Assembly: GCF_902859705.1 (NCBI RefSeq)
Contig: NZ_CADIJO010000007.1
Span: forward strand, 62,001 to 126,000
Direction of reading: 5' to 3'
Source: Achromobacter deleyi
GTDB lineage: Bacteria > Pseudomonadota > Gammaproteobacteria > Burkholderiales > Burkholderiaceae_B
DNA length: 64,000 nucleotides
Of this stretch, positions 41,540-49,556 are shown piece by piece (positions within the stretch are counted from its first letter, which is position 1; each line of letters begins with the position of its first letter). Both the position numbers and the translations under genes were made by a program. The notes below the pieces were generated by a model that searched no databases, was not told where the DNA came from, and worked only from the letters and a program-made list of their open reading frames with translations.

Positions 41540-42087
41540 TGGGCTTCCGTGGCCGTGTGGCCGTCTCTTTGCTGGGACTGAGCGCGGCGGGCTTCTCCGC
41601 CTGGGTAGCGAACGAGGGCACCAGCCCCGCAGTCCCCGGCCCGGCTGGCACTACGCTGCTGGCCCCGCACATCCCCACCAAGGGCGATGTGCCCACTGTC
41701 GGCCACGGCTCCACCCGGTACGAGGACGGAACCCGCGTTCAGATGTCCGATCCGCCCATTACGCGGAAGCGTGCGGAAGAGCTGGCTCGCAACCTGGGCA
41801 ACGATCAGCACCGCTGCTTGGTGCGGACTCTGCCCGGCGTGGCCTTGAACCAGACCGAGTACGACAAGTACCACGACTTCGTGGGCCAGTTCGGGTGCGG
41901 TAACTGGCAAAAGCCCCTCAGCCCCCGCACATGGCTGCTCAAAGGCGACTATTCCAACGCCTGCGCCGCGCTGCTGAATTGGCGGTTCTCCGCTGGCTAC
42001 GACTGCTCCACGCCCGGGAACAAGATTTGTCGAGGTGTCTGGACTCGCCAGCTTGAGCGCTACGAGGCGTGCACGGGGGCGCTATGA
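41539..42087 (+). CDS. Endolysin (GH24 lysozyme) with probable SAR signal
   Basis: This is a 182-residue protein. Its N-terminal weakly hydrophobic segment (RVAVSLLGLSAAGFSAWVAN) lacks charged residues and is rich in Gly/Ala/Ser, typical of a signal-arrest-release domain. The presumed catalytic Glu directly follows it (NEG), then PTKGDVPTVGHGSTRYEDG of the lysozyme core. SAR endolysins are exported to the membrane in an inactive form and freed when the holin collapses the membrane potential. phiKMV uses the same mode. Confidence 0.85.
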   Translation: MGFRGRVAVSLLGLSAAGFSAWVANEGTSPAVPGPAGTTLLAPHIPTKGDVPTVGHGSTRYEDGTRVQMSDPPITRKRAEELARNLGNDQHRCLVRTLPGVALNQTEYDKYHDFVGQFGCGNWQKPLSPRTWLLKGDYSNACAALLNWRFSAGYDCSTPGNKICRGVWTRQLERYEACTGAL

Positions 42088-42404
42088 CCTTCTCATGGAA
42101 GTGGCTGGCCGTCGCCGCCGTACTGTGCCTACTGGCCGGGGTGGGGATGACCAGCCGCTATTACAGCGCCCGCGTGGGTACGCTGGAGCGTGACTTGAAA
42201 ACCGCCCAGGCTGATGCCAAGGCTTCCCGGGCGGCGAGCGCTACTAAGTCGGCGGAGCTGGCCCGCGTGGAGGCCCACTACCAAAAACAGAGTAAGGACC
42301 TTGCCAATGCCCTCAAAGCGAATCCGGGCTGGGCTGATAGCCGTGTGCCTGATGCTGTCTTTGACAGCCTGTTCGGCCCCGGCACTGATAGCCCCGCCCG
42401 CTGA
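42084..42404 (+). CDS. Spanin inner-membrane subunit (Rz-like)
   Basis: This 106-residue protein starts at the ATG that overlaps the endolysin stop (ATGA). One N-terminal membrane helix (WKWLAVAAVLCLLAGVGMTS) is followed by a periplasmic coiled coil (VGTLERDLKTAQADAKASRA, ELARVEAHYQKQSKDLANAL). Rz links the inner membrane to the Rz1 lipoprotein and breaks the outer membrane in the last step of lysis. The Rz1 gene starts inside it in another frame. Confidence 0.85.
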   Translation: MTFSWKWLAVAAVLCLLAGVGMTSRYYSARVGTLERDLKTAQADAKASRAASATKSAELARVEAHYQKQSKDLANALKANPGWADSRVPDAVFDSLFGPGTDSPAR

Positions 42405-42549
42405 GTACCTGGCGGATTGCCCACACGCCGAGCCGCCTGAAGAGCGGACGAACGCTGGGCTGGCCGACTACGCCCAGCGGGAGCGGCAGGCTCTGGCGCG
42501 CTGCAACACCGACAAGGCCGCGCTACGCGCCTGGGCTGGTAGCCGGTAG
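42307..42549 (+). CDS. Spanin outer-membrane lipoprotein (Rz1-like)
   Basis: This 80-residue protein is in the +1 frame relative to Rz, starting 98 bp before the Rz stop. Signal peptide KRIRAGLIAVCLMLSLTAC ends in the lipobox LTAC, so Cys22 should be lipidated. The mature part is Pro/Ala-rich (SAPALIAPPAEYLADCPHAE). The out-of-frame overlap of Rz and Rz1 is a hallmark of phage spanin genes. The gene end overlaps the integrase end by 27 bp on the opposite strand. Confidence 0.85.
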   Translation: MPSKRIRAGLIAVCLMLSLTACSAPALIAPPAEYLADCPHAEPPEERTNAGLADYAQRERQALARCNTDKAALRAWAGSR

Positions 42550-43587
42550 GTCCTGTAGGACAGCCAGCAGCCGCTCCAGCAGCTCCGGCGTGAGGTCTTC
42601 CGCACGAGGCCCCAGCTTGCTCACCAGGTGCTCCACGTCCAAGTGCGTATACCGGTTCAGCATGGATAGGGTCTTGTGCCCCGTAATCCGCGCCACCTCA
42701 ATCTGGTTCAGGCCCCTCTCGAACAGGCGGCTGGTGGCCTCGTGCCGGAAGTCGTGGAACCGGAGGTCCTTCGACCCGATTCGCTTGGCAGCGCGGCGGA
42801 GGGCCTGGCTGACGGACCCGGGCTGTATGTTGAAAACTAAGCCCTTGTCACCCTTGCGGTAACGCGCCTGGAGTAGTTCCAGCGCCCTGGGGGACAGCGG
42901 CACAGTCCGGGGTGAGCCGGTCTTGGTCTTGTCCAAGTAGGCGCTCTTGCGCTCGAAGTCCACCCGCTCCCATTGCAGGCCCACCAGCTCTCCCCGGCGC
43001 ATAGCCGTCTCTACGGCCAACTCCATCAGCAGGGCAGTCTCCGGCGACTCGCATGCGGCAACCAGGCGGGCAAGTTCCTCCGGCTTCACACGGCGCTCGC
43101 GGGAGCTGGCGATCACAGGTCGCCGGGTCTTTGGGATACCGTTAGGCAGTCTCCAGTCCATTTCCTCCACAGCGACCACGTAGGCCCGGTGGAGAAGCGC
43201 CAGCTCGTGCTGGACCGTTTGTGGGGCGGATCGGGGCATTCCCAGCCGGTCCCGCTTGTACTGCGTCAGTCCGGCTGATGTGAGCTTGAACGCGTCCACG
43301 GAGCCGATCAGCGGTTTGATGTTCTTGACGCGGTTCTCATCGCTGCTGGCGGACTTCTTGGCCTTGGCCTCGTCCGTCTCCAGATACCAGTCCAGCAGGT
43401 CAGCCACGGTCTTTACGTCCCTGTGTCGCTGGGGTTCTACCGGGACGCCTGCGGCAATCTTGGCCTCTGTGTCTGCGCCCCAGGCCGACGCATCCGCGTG
43501 ACGCTCGAAGGTCTTACTGAGCGGGGCCATCCCCTTCCGCCGAACCTGGCATCGCCACTTGCCGCGGTACTTGGTAATGCTCGCCAC
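42523..43587 (-). CDS. Tyrosine integrase
   Basis: This is a 354-residue protein from GTG 43587, which has AAGGAG 6 bp upstream. Longer upstream frames run into the attachment site and have no ribosome site. N-terminal arm-binding domain (ITKYRGKWRCQVRRKG), then a core-binding domain, then the catalytic domain with all conserved residues: Arg in ETAMRRGELVGL, Lys in LDKTKTGSPRTV, HDFRH, GHKTL and the Tyr of LNRYTHLD. It integrates and excises the phage at the tRNA-Arg core. Motif copies TTTGCACTC in its own leader suggest self-control. Confidence 0.95.
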   Translation of the reverse strand: MASITKYRGKWRCQVRRKGMAPLSKTFERHADASAWGADTEAKIAAGVPVEPQRHRDVKTVADLLDWYLETDEAKAKKSASSDENRVKNIKPLIGSVDAFKLTSAGLTQYKRDRLGMPRSAPQTVQHELALLHRAYVVAVEEMDWRLPNGIPKTRRPVIASSRERRVKPEELARLVAACESPETALLMELAVETAMRRGELVGLQWERVDFERKSAYLDKTKTGSPRTVPLSPRALELLQARYRKGDKGLVFNIQPGSVSQALRRAAKRIGSKDLRFHDFRHEATSRLFERGLNQIEVARITGHKTLSMLNRYTHLDVEHLVSKLGPRAEDLTPELLERLLAVLQDLPATSPGA

Positions 43588-43597
43588 TTGGCACTCC

Positions 43598-43627
43598 TTT
43601 GCACTCGAAATCACAGGTTGAGTGCAA
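43598..43627. repeat. Putative integrase arm-type sites, right cluster
   Basis: TTTGCACTC (43598-43606) and an inverted GAGTGCAA (43620-43627) match the left-end motif. A near copy, TTGGCACTC, is at 43588-43596. They lie between the integrase start and the right core site, so integrase bound here would also cover its own translation start region. Confidence 0.58.
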
Positions 43628-43668
43628 CTATTCTCCCGCAGCCCGCGCCGAATATGGAAGGACTGTTT

Positions 43669-43715
43669 GCCTTCTAAGCCCGGGGTCGGGGGTTCGAGCC
43701 CCTCCTGCCGCGCCA
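43669..43715 (+). repeat. attR core (47-bp direct repeat)
   Basis: This is an exact copy of 1248-1294. It contains only the 3' part of tRNA-Arg and is not a functional tRNA. Host sequence resumes at 43716. Confidence 0.95.
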
Positions 43716-43743
43716 CGGACGCATCACGCAGCAATCCGTGCTT

Positions 43744-43759
43744 TTAAGAAAGTTCCAAT
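43744..43759 (-). promoter_or_regulatory. ATTGGAACTTTCT-type inverted repeat, copy 1
   Basis: On the minus strand this reads ATTGGAACTTTCTTAA. It lies in the spacer between the right attachment site and the secreted-protein gene at 43931. It is one of five copies around the RocRSA-like operon (others at 45067, 50977, 51046 and 51723). Confidence 0.5.
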
Positions 43760-43930
43760 AGGCACCTACGTGCCGTCTTCATAAATTACCTGTTCCGCGC
43801 ACCCCCGCTTTCGGGCGTGCGACAGGCGGACAGCGTTGCCTTCGGACTCCCCCCTTATCGTTGAAATGGCCACCGTGCCGGTCAGGGCTGGTGTTCGCAT
43901 GGGCGCGCAGGATCACTTCAGGGAAATCTT

Positions 43931-44500
43931 ATGTTGAACAGGAAAACTGCGGCCAGGCTGTTGCTGGCGCTGATGTTGACCACGGGCGCGGCGGGGGCAT
44001 GGGCGCAGAGTGCGGCGGCGTCCTCAGACCAGGTCGTGTCGTCACAGGTGATCCTGGGCGGCCAGGCCAAATTCGTGGCACCACCGGGCTATATCAAGGT
44101 GAGGGCCAAGGAGACCGGCAGCATGGTTCAAACCTCATACCAGAACGCTGCCACCAAGCATGGATTCGTGACGACCGATGGGGTGGCCCAGGCCGATCTG
44201 GCCGGTGCGGCATTTCGCACAATGATCGATACTTACGAGGCCAAACAGCGGCGGGCGATGCAGTCGTACAGCGAAATGGGCAGCAAGAATCTGAAGATCG
44301 CGGGGTTTGATGGTGCTCAGCGCGATGTTCAGGGCACCGTCGAGGGTAAGTTTGGCGGCAAGGCGATTCTGCGGACCACGACGTTTGTGGCTTCGGGCGA
44401 CCGCTATTTCTTCGTTGTGACGATTTCGCCAGCCGACGACGCCGCCAATCACCAGGACTTTGCCACGACGCTTCAGCGGGGCATATCCGCCGCTCGCTGA
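43931..44500 (+). CDS. Secreted hypothetical protein
   Basis: This is a 189-residue protein with a clear Sec signal peptide (RKTAARLLLALMLTTGAAGAWA, cleavage probably after AWAQ or nearby). The mature part contains QAKFVAPPGYIKVRAKETGS and AILRTTTFVASGDRYFFVVT, suggesting a small periplasmic alpha/beta protein. I do not recognise the family. AGGGAA lies upstream of the ATG. It is the first host gene after the prophage and carries a copy of the ATTGGAA motif in its upstream spacer. Confidence 0.75.
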   Translation: MLNRKTAARLLLALMLTTGAAGAWAQSAAASSDQVVSSQVILGGQAKFVAPPGYIKVRAKETGSMVQTSYQNAATKHGFVTTDGVAQADLAGAAFRTMIDTYEAKQRRAMQSYSEMGSKNLKIAGFDGAQRDVQGTVEGKFGGKAILRTTTFVASGDRYFFVVTISPADDAANHQDFATTLQRGISAAR

Positions 44501-44520
44501 GCCCAGGCAGGAAAATACCG

Positions 44521-44579
44521 CGCGAAGCGGGCGTAGTAGGATTCCTTGACAGTAGTCCTACCCAATCCGCCGCTTCGCG
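44521..44579. terminator. Long inverted repeat between convergent genes
   Basis: CGCGAAGCGG (44521-44530) pairs with CCGCTTCGCG (44570-44579). Inside, GTAGGA (44536-44541) pairs with TCCTAC (44556-44561). It lies between two genes that converge and probably ends transcription from both sides, although no long T-run is present. Confidence 0.55.
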
Positions 44580-44589
44580 TTGTCTTGCC

Positions 44590-44946
44590 CTAGGACAGAA
44601 ACGGCCAGTTTGCCACGGCGACCTTGAATAGCGCCGTAGCCGCGAGAATGCCGGCTGCGCTACAGGCGAAATAGACCGCCGCGAAACGCCGTGCCGAGCG
44701 CGGGTCGCGGCCGGTGGTGCGTTTGAACAGTCCGTGGCGCAAGTGCCAATAGGGGATGGGCAGCGCGAGCACCGTGACGGCCAATACCAACCATACCGAT
44801 GATGGACAGATACCCAGGTAGCACACCAGGGCGCGGCACGAGCGTATCCAGACCAGATGTGCGGCGAGTTCGCAGGCCAGCGTGACCAGGAAGTAAAAGA
44901 CCAGCCAGCGCCAAGGGCGTGCTTTGGGCTGCGAATGAAGGCGCAT
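44590..44946 (-). CDS. Small integral membrane protein
   Basis: This is a 118-residue protein from the ATG at 44946. Three hydrophobic helices are visible: LVFYFLVTLACELAAHLVW, VWLVLAVTVLALPIPYW and AAVYFACSAAGILAATALF. Four Cys are present near the second helix. No family is recognised. It lies downstream of the RocA-like gene in the same direction, separated by 154 bp that hold motif copy 2. Confidence 0.65.
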   Translation of the reverse strand: MRLHSQPKARPWRWLVFYFLVTLACELAAHLVWIRSCRALVCYLGICPSSVWLVLAVTVLALPIPYWHLRHGLFKRTTGRDPRSARRFAAVYFACSAAGILAATALFKVAVANWPFLS

Positions 44947-45066
44947 GGGAAGGATCGACCCGGGGATTGCTGAAGGGAAAAGGTGGCTTTCCCTGGGGAA
45001 TCGGGCGATTACCGACCGGCCTCCAGGCAAGCTTGCTCAGCTTGCCCGCCGTGATGGGCGGCGGCT

Positions 45067-45082
45067 ATTGGAACTTTCTGAA
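45067..45082 (+). promoter_or_regulatory. ATTGGAACTTTCT-type inverted repeat, copy 2
   Basis: ATTGGAACTTTCTGAA lies between the RocA-like gene end (45100) and the small membrane-protein gene (44946). It could control the latter. Confidence 0.5.
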
Positions 45083-45099
45083 TCTTCGGGCGAAACGCC

Positions 45100-45723
45100 T
45101 TAGAGCAGGCGCAGGTCGCGTAGGGCGGCGTGCAGCTCGGAGTCGTTCTTGACGCCCAGCTTGCGCATGGCGGATACCTTGTGGGCGCTGGCGGTCTTGA
45201 CGGTGCGGTTGACCTTGTTGGCGACTTCCGTCATGGACATGCCGGCGGCGAACAGGCGCAGCACTTCGATTTCCCGCCCGCTCAGCGTACCGCCCGCCAC
45301 GGCGTGGCGGCTTTCGCCGAGCAGCGACTGCATCGTGGGCGACTGGTAGGTCAAGCCGCCGCGCAGGCTTTGCAGCGCAATGGAGATATGGTTCAGGGGA
45401 TCGCGCTTGCTGACCAGCGCGGCCACGCCGCTGTTCATGATGACGCGGATGAGCGCGGCGTTGTCCAGCATGGTCAGCACGATGATTTTCAGGTCGGGAT
45501 ACTGCCGCTGAAGCTGGCGCAGCAGCGACAGGCCGTCGGCGGAGTCTTCCCGGGGCAGGGAATAGTCGGCGATCAGGACGTCGCAGGCCGTGGTGGCCAG
45601 CAGATCACGCAGCTCGGCGATGGTCGATGCGCGGCCCACCAGGCGGGTGTCGGGCTGGTCGTTGACGATCTGCTCGATCCCGGCAAGGATGAGAGGGTGG
45701 TCGTCGATGGCAATGACTCGCAT
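45100..45723 (-). CDS. LuxR/FixJ-family response regulator (RocA/BvgA-like)
   Basis: This is a 207-residue protein. The receiver domain has the phosphate-accepting D53 (LIADYSLP), the acidic pair in AIDDHPL and K105-type lysine in LVSKRDP. The C-terminal LuxR-type helix-turn-helix starts at about 145 (LSGREIEVLRLFAAGMSMTE, then VNRTVKTASAHKVSAMRKLG). It lies 14 bp after the hybrid kinase gene in the same operon and should receive phosphate from its Hpt domain. RocA1 of Pseudomonas and BvgA of Bordetella are the closest functional models. Confidence 0.92.
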   Translation of the reverse strand: MRVIAIDDHPLILAGIEQIVNDQPDTRLVGRASTIAELRDLLATTACDVLIADYSLPREDSADGLSLLRQLQRQYPDLKIIVLTMLDNAALIRVIMNSGVAALVSKRDPLNHISIALQSLRGGLTYQSPTMQSLLGESRHAVAGGTLSGREIEVLRLFAAGMSMTEVANKVNRTVKTASAHKVSAMRKLGVKNDSELHAALRDLRLL

Positions 45724-45737
45724 GGTGTGCTTGCCTT

Positions 45738-48700
45738 TCAGGGTACGTTATCCGGGTTCATTATGCCGGTCGCCGCGCCGGAGCCGGTTTCTTTTTTCAT
45801 GCGGGCCATGATCAACCGGCATTCGGCGATGAAGGTCGCACCGATGGCTTCGCGGGCCACGGCGTCGGCCGGCCGAATGGCGCTGGAGAACGCGGCAACG
45901 CAATCGACCAGCCCCGGATGCTGGACGGCATGGGTCGAGCCGCGTGCCCGGTGGATCCAGTCGTGCAGCCTGCCGTCATCGTGCAGGGGCAGCAAACTGG
46001 CCAGATCGTCCAGGTCCTGGCTGAACAGGTCAAGAAAGGTGGCGACGAACTGACGCGCCTTGTCGTGGGTGCCGAAGACCGCGACCAGATTGTCCAGGTA
46101 TTCGCTGGACGGGGCCGGCTCGGGTTCCGGGGCGGGCAGGGCGGGCGCATTGAACGGCAACGCGGCCGCCGCAGCGGTGGGCGGGCTGGGCGCCCTGAGC
46201 AGTGCTGCGCGCAAGGTATCGAGTTCCACGGGTTTGACCAGCAGGCCGAGCATGCCGGATTCCAGGCAACGCCGGTAGGCGGTGGACGTGCCGTCGGCCG
46301 AATAGCCGATGACGGGAGGGCGGGGCACTTTCCAAGCCGCCGCGCCGGCGGTGATTTCCCGGGTCAGGGTATAGCCGTCCATGCCCGGCATGGTGCAATC
46401 GGTGATGACCGCGGCGATGCCGCCAGCGCCATGGTCGTTTTTCCAGGCGTGATGCAGGGCCTCGAGCGCTTGGGGCCCGGACGCGGCCGAAATGACCTGC
46501 AGGCCCAACAACCGCAGCTGGGTTTCCAGCAGCATGCGGTTGGAAGGGTGGTCGTCGACGATCAGCACGGTACTGGTGGGCGGCAGGCTCAAGGCCGGGA
46601 ATTGTTCCGCCGTGCCGGATTCGGCCTCGATGGGGGCGGACCAGGTATTGCCATAGCGCATCGGCAATGTCACGGTGACGGTGGTGCCGCTGCCTTCGGC
46701 GCTTTGCAAGGCAATTTCACCGCCAAAGAGTTCGGCCAATTTCTTGCTGATGGCCAAGCCCATGCCGGTGCCGCCGTAGCGCTCATAGATGTCAGCGGTG
46801 GCTTGCTGGAAGGGGCTGAACAGGTGTGGCACGACATCGGCCGCGATGCCGATGCCGGTGTCCTGCACATTGATGCGCACGACGCACAGGTTCTGGTCTT
46901 GGCGCAGGACGTCGGCGGTGACGGTCACCGCACCGCGCGGGGTGAATTTGATGGCATTGGCCACCAGGTTATTGATGATCTGGCGCAGGCGACCTGCGTC
47001 GAACACCAGGTCGGCCGGCACGTCAGGGTTCACCTTGACGTCCAGGCGGATGCCCTTGGCCTGGGCGGACCGGTTGAAGGCGGTGACCCAGCGCGGCAGG
47101 GCCTCGGTCAGGTCACCGGCAGAATAGTGCAGGGACAGCTCGCCGGCCTCGATCTTGGAGTAGTGCAGGATGTCGTTGAGCAGCAGCAATAGCGCGGTGG
47201 CGGAATCGTAGGCCAGCGCCGCCTGTTGCTGGGCGGGCAGCGAGACATCGCCGGCCTTGCCTTCCTTGAGCAGTTCCAGCGCGCCCACCACGATGTTCAT
47301 CGGCGTGCGGATTTCGTGGCTGATGGTGGCCAGGAACAACGTCTTGGCGCGGTTGGCGGCATCCGCGTGCTGGATGGCCAGTTGCAACGAGCGTTCGGTG
47401 GCCTTGAGTTCGGTCAGGTCGACCCAGCCGCCGAGCAACGCCTGGAGTTCGCCGTTGGCGCCCAGCAGCGGCACTACCCAATGCTGGCCCGTCAGTTCGC
47501 GCCCGCCCAGGGTGAGCGTCATTTCGGCGAAGTACGGCTGGTGCGTCACCTTGACTTCGTCGTAAGCGCGGCGGACCTTCTGGCGGCTGGCATCATCCAG
47601 GGTGGCGATGCCTTCGAGGGTCAGGTTCATGTCCACCAGCGGGTCCTTGACCAGCTTTTCGAAGGCCTCGTTGCAGGCAATCATGATGCCGTCCGGATTC
47701 CAGACGTACATCGGGTTGGGATTGGCGTCGAGCATCTGGCGCTTGAGCGTCAGGCGTTCCTGCATCAGGCGATTGTCGCGGCGCCTTTTCAGGAAGCGCA
47801 CCAGCAGGATGATCAGCCAGGCGGCCAGCAGGATGCCGGCGACACTGCCGCCGATGATCAGGCCACGGATCAGCGGCCCGCGGGCGGCCCAGCGGAATTC
47901 AAGCTGTTCGGAGTACTGCCACTGCGCGATGGTGAAGTCCATCTGCTCGTCGGTAATGGCATTGAGCACCTTGTCGATGATCGAGGCCAGCAATGGATTG
48001 CGATCGGAGACCAGGTAGACAAAGGGCACCATGTCCGGCTTGCCGATGCCGGTGATCTGCAGCTGGCCTTGATAGAAGCGCGCAATCAGGTATTCGGCGG
48101 AGGGGTACAGCAACGTGGTCGCGTCGGCCTCGCCGGTGGCGACGGAATTCAGGGCCGCCAGGCCGGTGGACACTTCGACGATGGTGGGCGGCTTTTCGGG
48201 GCTGGCCGCCTGCAACAGGGTTTTGAGGGGAGAGGCGGCCACCAGCGCGACGCGCAGAGGTTGCAGTTCGGCGATGTTCTTGGGATGCGGCCCGTCGACG
48301 CGCGAGATCAGCGCGTAGGTGCTGTGCAGGACCGGCCGGGTCAGCACAAGCCCGGAGAAACCGGGATAGTTGCCCTGCATGGTACTGGCCATGTCGGCGT
48401 TGCCGTCGCGAACGGCCTGGATCTGGTTCAGCGCCGAATCGTAGAACTGGGGCGTGAACTGCAGGCCCGTCTGCGCCGTGACCATGTCCAGCACCGATGC
48501 CGAAATGCCCGCCGAACGGCCGAAGCTGTCTCGGAACGTGAACGGCACGACCAGCGACGACGTGGCGACCGTGACCTTGGGGTGATCCTTGATCCATTGC
48601 AGTTCGGCTTCGCTGAACGGCACTTTGCCGTCAAGGCGGCCTTGTTCGGCCTCTACCCACCGCCGCTGCAGCGTGCGGTGCACCCGCTCGGGGAATTCGG

Positions 48701-49532
48701 CCAGCGCCTGGTCGAAGCTGCGCAGCAGTTCGGCCCGCTGCGGGTTGAAGGCAAAGGCGTATTGCGTGCGCAGGCCGGTGGTGGACGGGCGCGCCTTCAG
48801 CATGTAGAAAAGAATGGCGTTGTTGTAGGCGGAAATGGAAATCGTGTCGCCCAGGAAGGCCACGTCCTTGTGGGTGGCGACGCGTTCGAGGCCCTCGTAA
48901 TAGCTGTCCACGCCATGCAGCGCGGTGTCGGGGATCAGCCGGGCCACGTCGTCCGTGTCCAGTTCACTGCGCAGGTAGCCCAGCGTGCCGGTGCCCAGCG
49001 AACTGCCGTTGCGCACCTCGGAGCGGGTGATGACGATGGCGGCGGCGTTGAAGATGGGGGCCGAGCGCGGAAAGCGCGCTTGCGGCAAGGCAGCGTCGGC
49101 GCCGACCGCCACGTCGATGTCGCCGGCCGCCAATGCGGCCGACAGCGCATCCAGGTTGTCGAAGAAGCGCACGGCAACGGTCAGGTTGCGGGCGCGGGCG
49201 ATGACGTCCAGGTAATCGGCGGCCAGGCCTCGGGCGTTGCCGTTGCGGTCGCTGCGCGACAGCAGTGGGGCCATGCCTTCCATGACGCCAACCAGGATGC
49301 GGGCAGGCTGCGCCGCGTCATCGGGCAAGTCGGAGTGGGGCAGCACCACGCTGCTGGCTTCGGGGCTGCTTTCCAGGGCGGACAACGGGGGGGCGGGAAT
49401 GGGGCCGGCGTGGGCGCCGATGCTGCTCAGCGCCAGGGTCAGAGCGATGGAGACCTGGCACAGCAGCCTGCCGGCTGCAGGTACAAATAGGGTAGGCACA
49501 GTGCCGTGTCCTTCATTTCGGGCAGGCTTCAA
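45738..49532 (-). CDS. Hybrid sensor histidine kinase (BvgS/RocS-like)
   Basis: This is a 1264-residue inner-membrane sensor. Order: signal peptide (1-42), two periplasmic Venus-flytrap (SBP_bac_3) domains (about 78-300 and 315-540), membrane helix (about 553-580), PAS (about 590-710), kinase with H739 in ATISHEIRTPMN and ATP motifs DTGIGIAADV and GTGMGLAISKKL, receiver with D1045 in VITDCTMPGMDG, and Hpt with H1194 in IHRARGSTHA. This is the exact plan of BvgS and RocS1, which run a His-Asp-His-Asp relay. The ligand is unknown. It follows the EAL gene by 24 bp. Confidence 0.95.
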   Translation of the reverse strand: MKPARNEGHGTVPTLFVPAAGRLLCQVSIALTLALSSIGAHAGPIPAPPLSALESSPEASSVVLPHSDLPDDAAQPARILVGVMEGMAPLLSRSDRNGNARGLAADYLDVIARARNLTVAVRFFDNLDALSAALAAGDIDVAVGADAALPQARFPRSAPIFNAAAIVITRSEVRNGSSLGTGTLGYLRSELDTDDVARLIPDTALHGVDSYYEGLERVATHKDVAFLGDTISISAYNNAILFYMLKARPSTTGLRTQYAFAFNPQRAELLRSFDQALAEFPERVHRTLQRRWVEAEQGRLDGKVPFSEAELQWIKDHPKVTVATSSLVVPFTFRDSFGRSAGISASVLDMVTAQTGLQFTPQFYDSALNQIQAVRDGNADMASTMQGNYPGFSGLVLTRPVLHSTYALISRVDGPHPKNIAELQPLRVALVAASPLKTLLQAASPEKPPTIVEVSTGLAALNSVATGEADATTLLYPSAEYLIARFYQGQLQITGIGKPDMVPFVYLVSDRNPLLASIIDKVLNAITDEQMDFTIAQWQYSEQLEFRWAARGPLIRGLIIGGSVAGILLAAWLIILLVRFLKRRRDNRLMQERLTLKRQMLDANPNPMYVWNPDGIMIACNEAFEKLVKDPLVDMNLTLEGIATLDDASRQKVRRAYDEVKVTHQPYFAEMTLTLGGRELTGQHWVVPLLGANGELQALLGGWVDLTELKATERSLQLAIQHADAANRAKTLFLATISHEIRTPMNIVVGALELLKEGKAGDVSLPAQQQAALAYDSATALLLLLNDILHYSKIEAGELSLHYSAGDLTEALPRWVTAFNRSAQAKGIRLDVKVNPDVPADLVFDAGRLRQIINNLVANAIKFTPRGAVTVTADVLRQDQNLCVVRINVQDTGIGIAADVVPHLFSPFQQATADIYERYGGTGMGLAISKKLAELFGGEIALQSAEGSGTTVTVTLPMRYGNTWSAPIEAESGTAEQFPALSLPPTSTVLIVDDHPSNRMLLETQLRLLGLQVISAASGPQALEALHHAWKNDHGAGGIAAVITDCTMPGMDGYTLTREITAGAAAWKVPRPPVIGYSADGTSTAYRRCLESGMLGLLVKPVELDTLRAALLRAPSPPTAAAAALPFNAPALPAPEPEPAPSSEYLDNLVAVFGTHDKARQFVATFLDLFSQDLDDLASLLPLHDDGRLHDWIHRARGSTHAVQHPGLVDCVAAFSSAIRPADAVAREAIGATFIAECRLIMARMKKETGSGAATGIMNPDNVP

Positions 49533-49556
49533 GCCTTCGAAGCGGATGGTTGCATT

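Noticed and set aside
43669-43715. Second tRNA-Arg gene at the right end
   Set aside because: Only the 3' 47 bases are present. The 5' acceptor strand and D arm are missing, so it is the attachment core only.
43588-43734. Longer integrase frame starting inside the attachment site
   Set aside because: The extra 49 residues are translation of the tRNA remnant and of the arm sites, without a ribosome site. GTG 43587 has a good AAGGAG and starts at the usual arm-binding domain.
47226-49490. Plus-strand 754-residue frame over the sensor kinase
   Set aside because: It is antisense to the BvgS-like gene, is rich in Gly, Gln and His in the way of shadow frames, and shows no motif.
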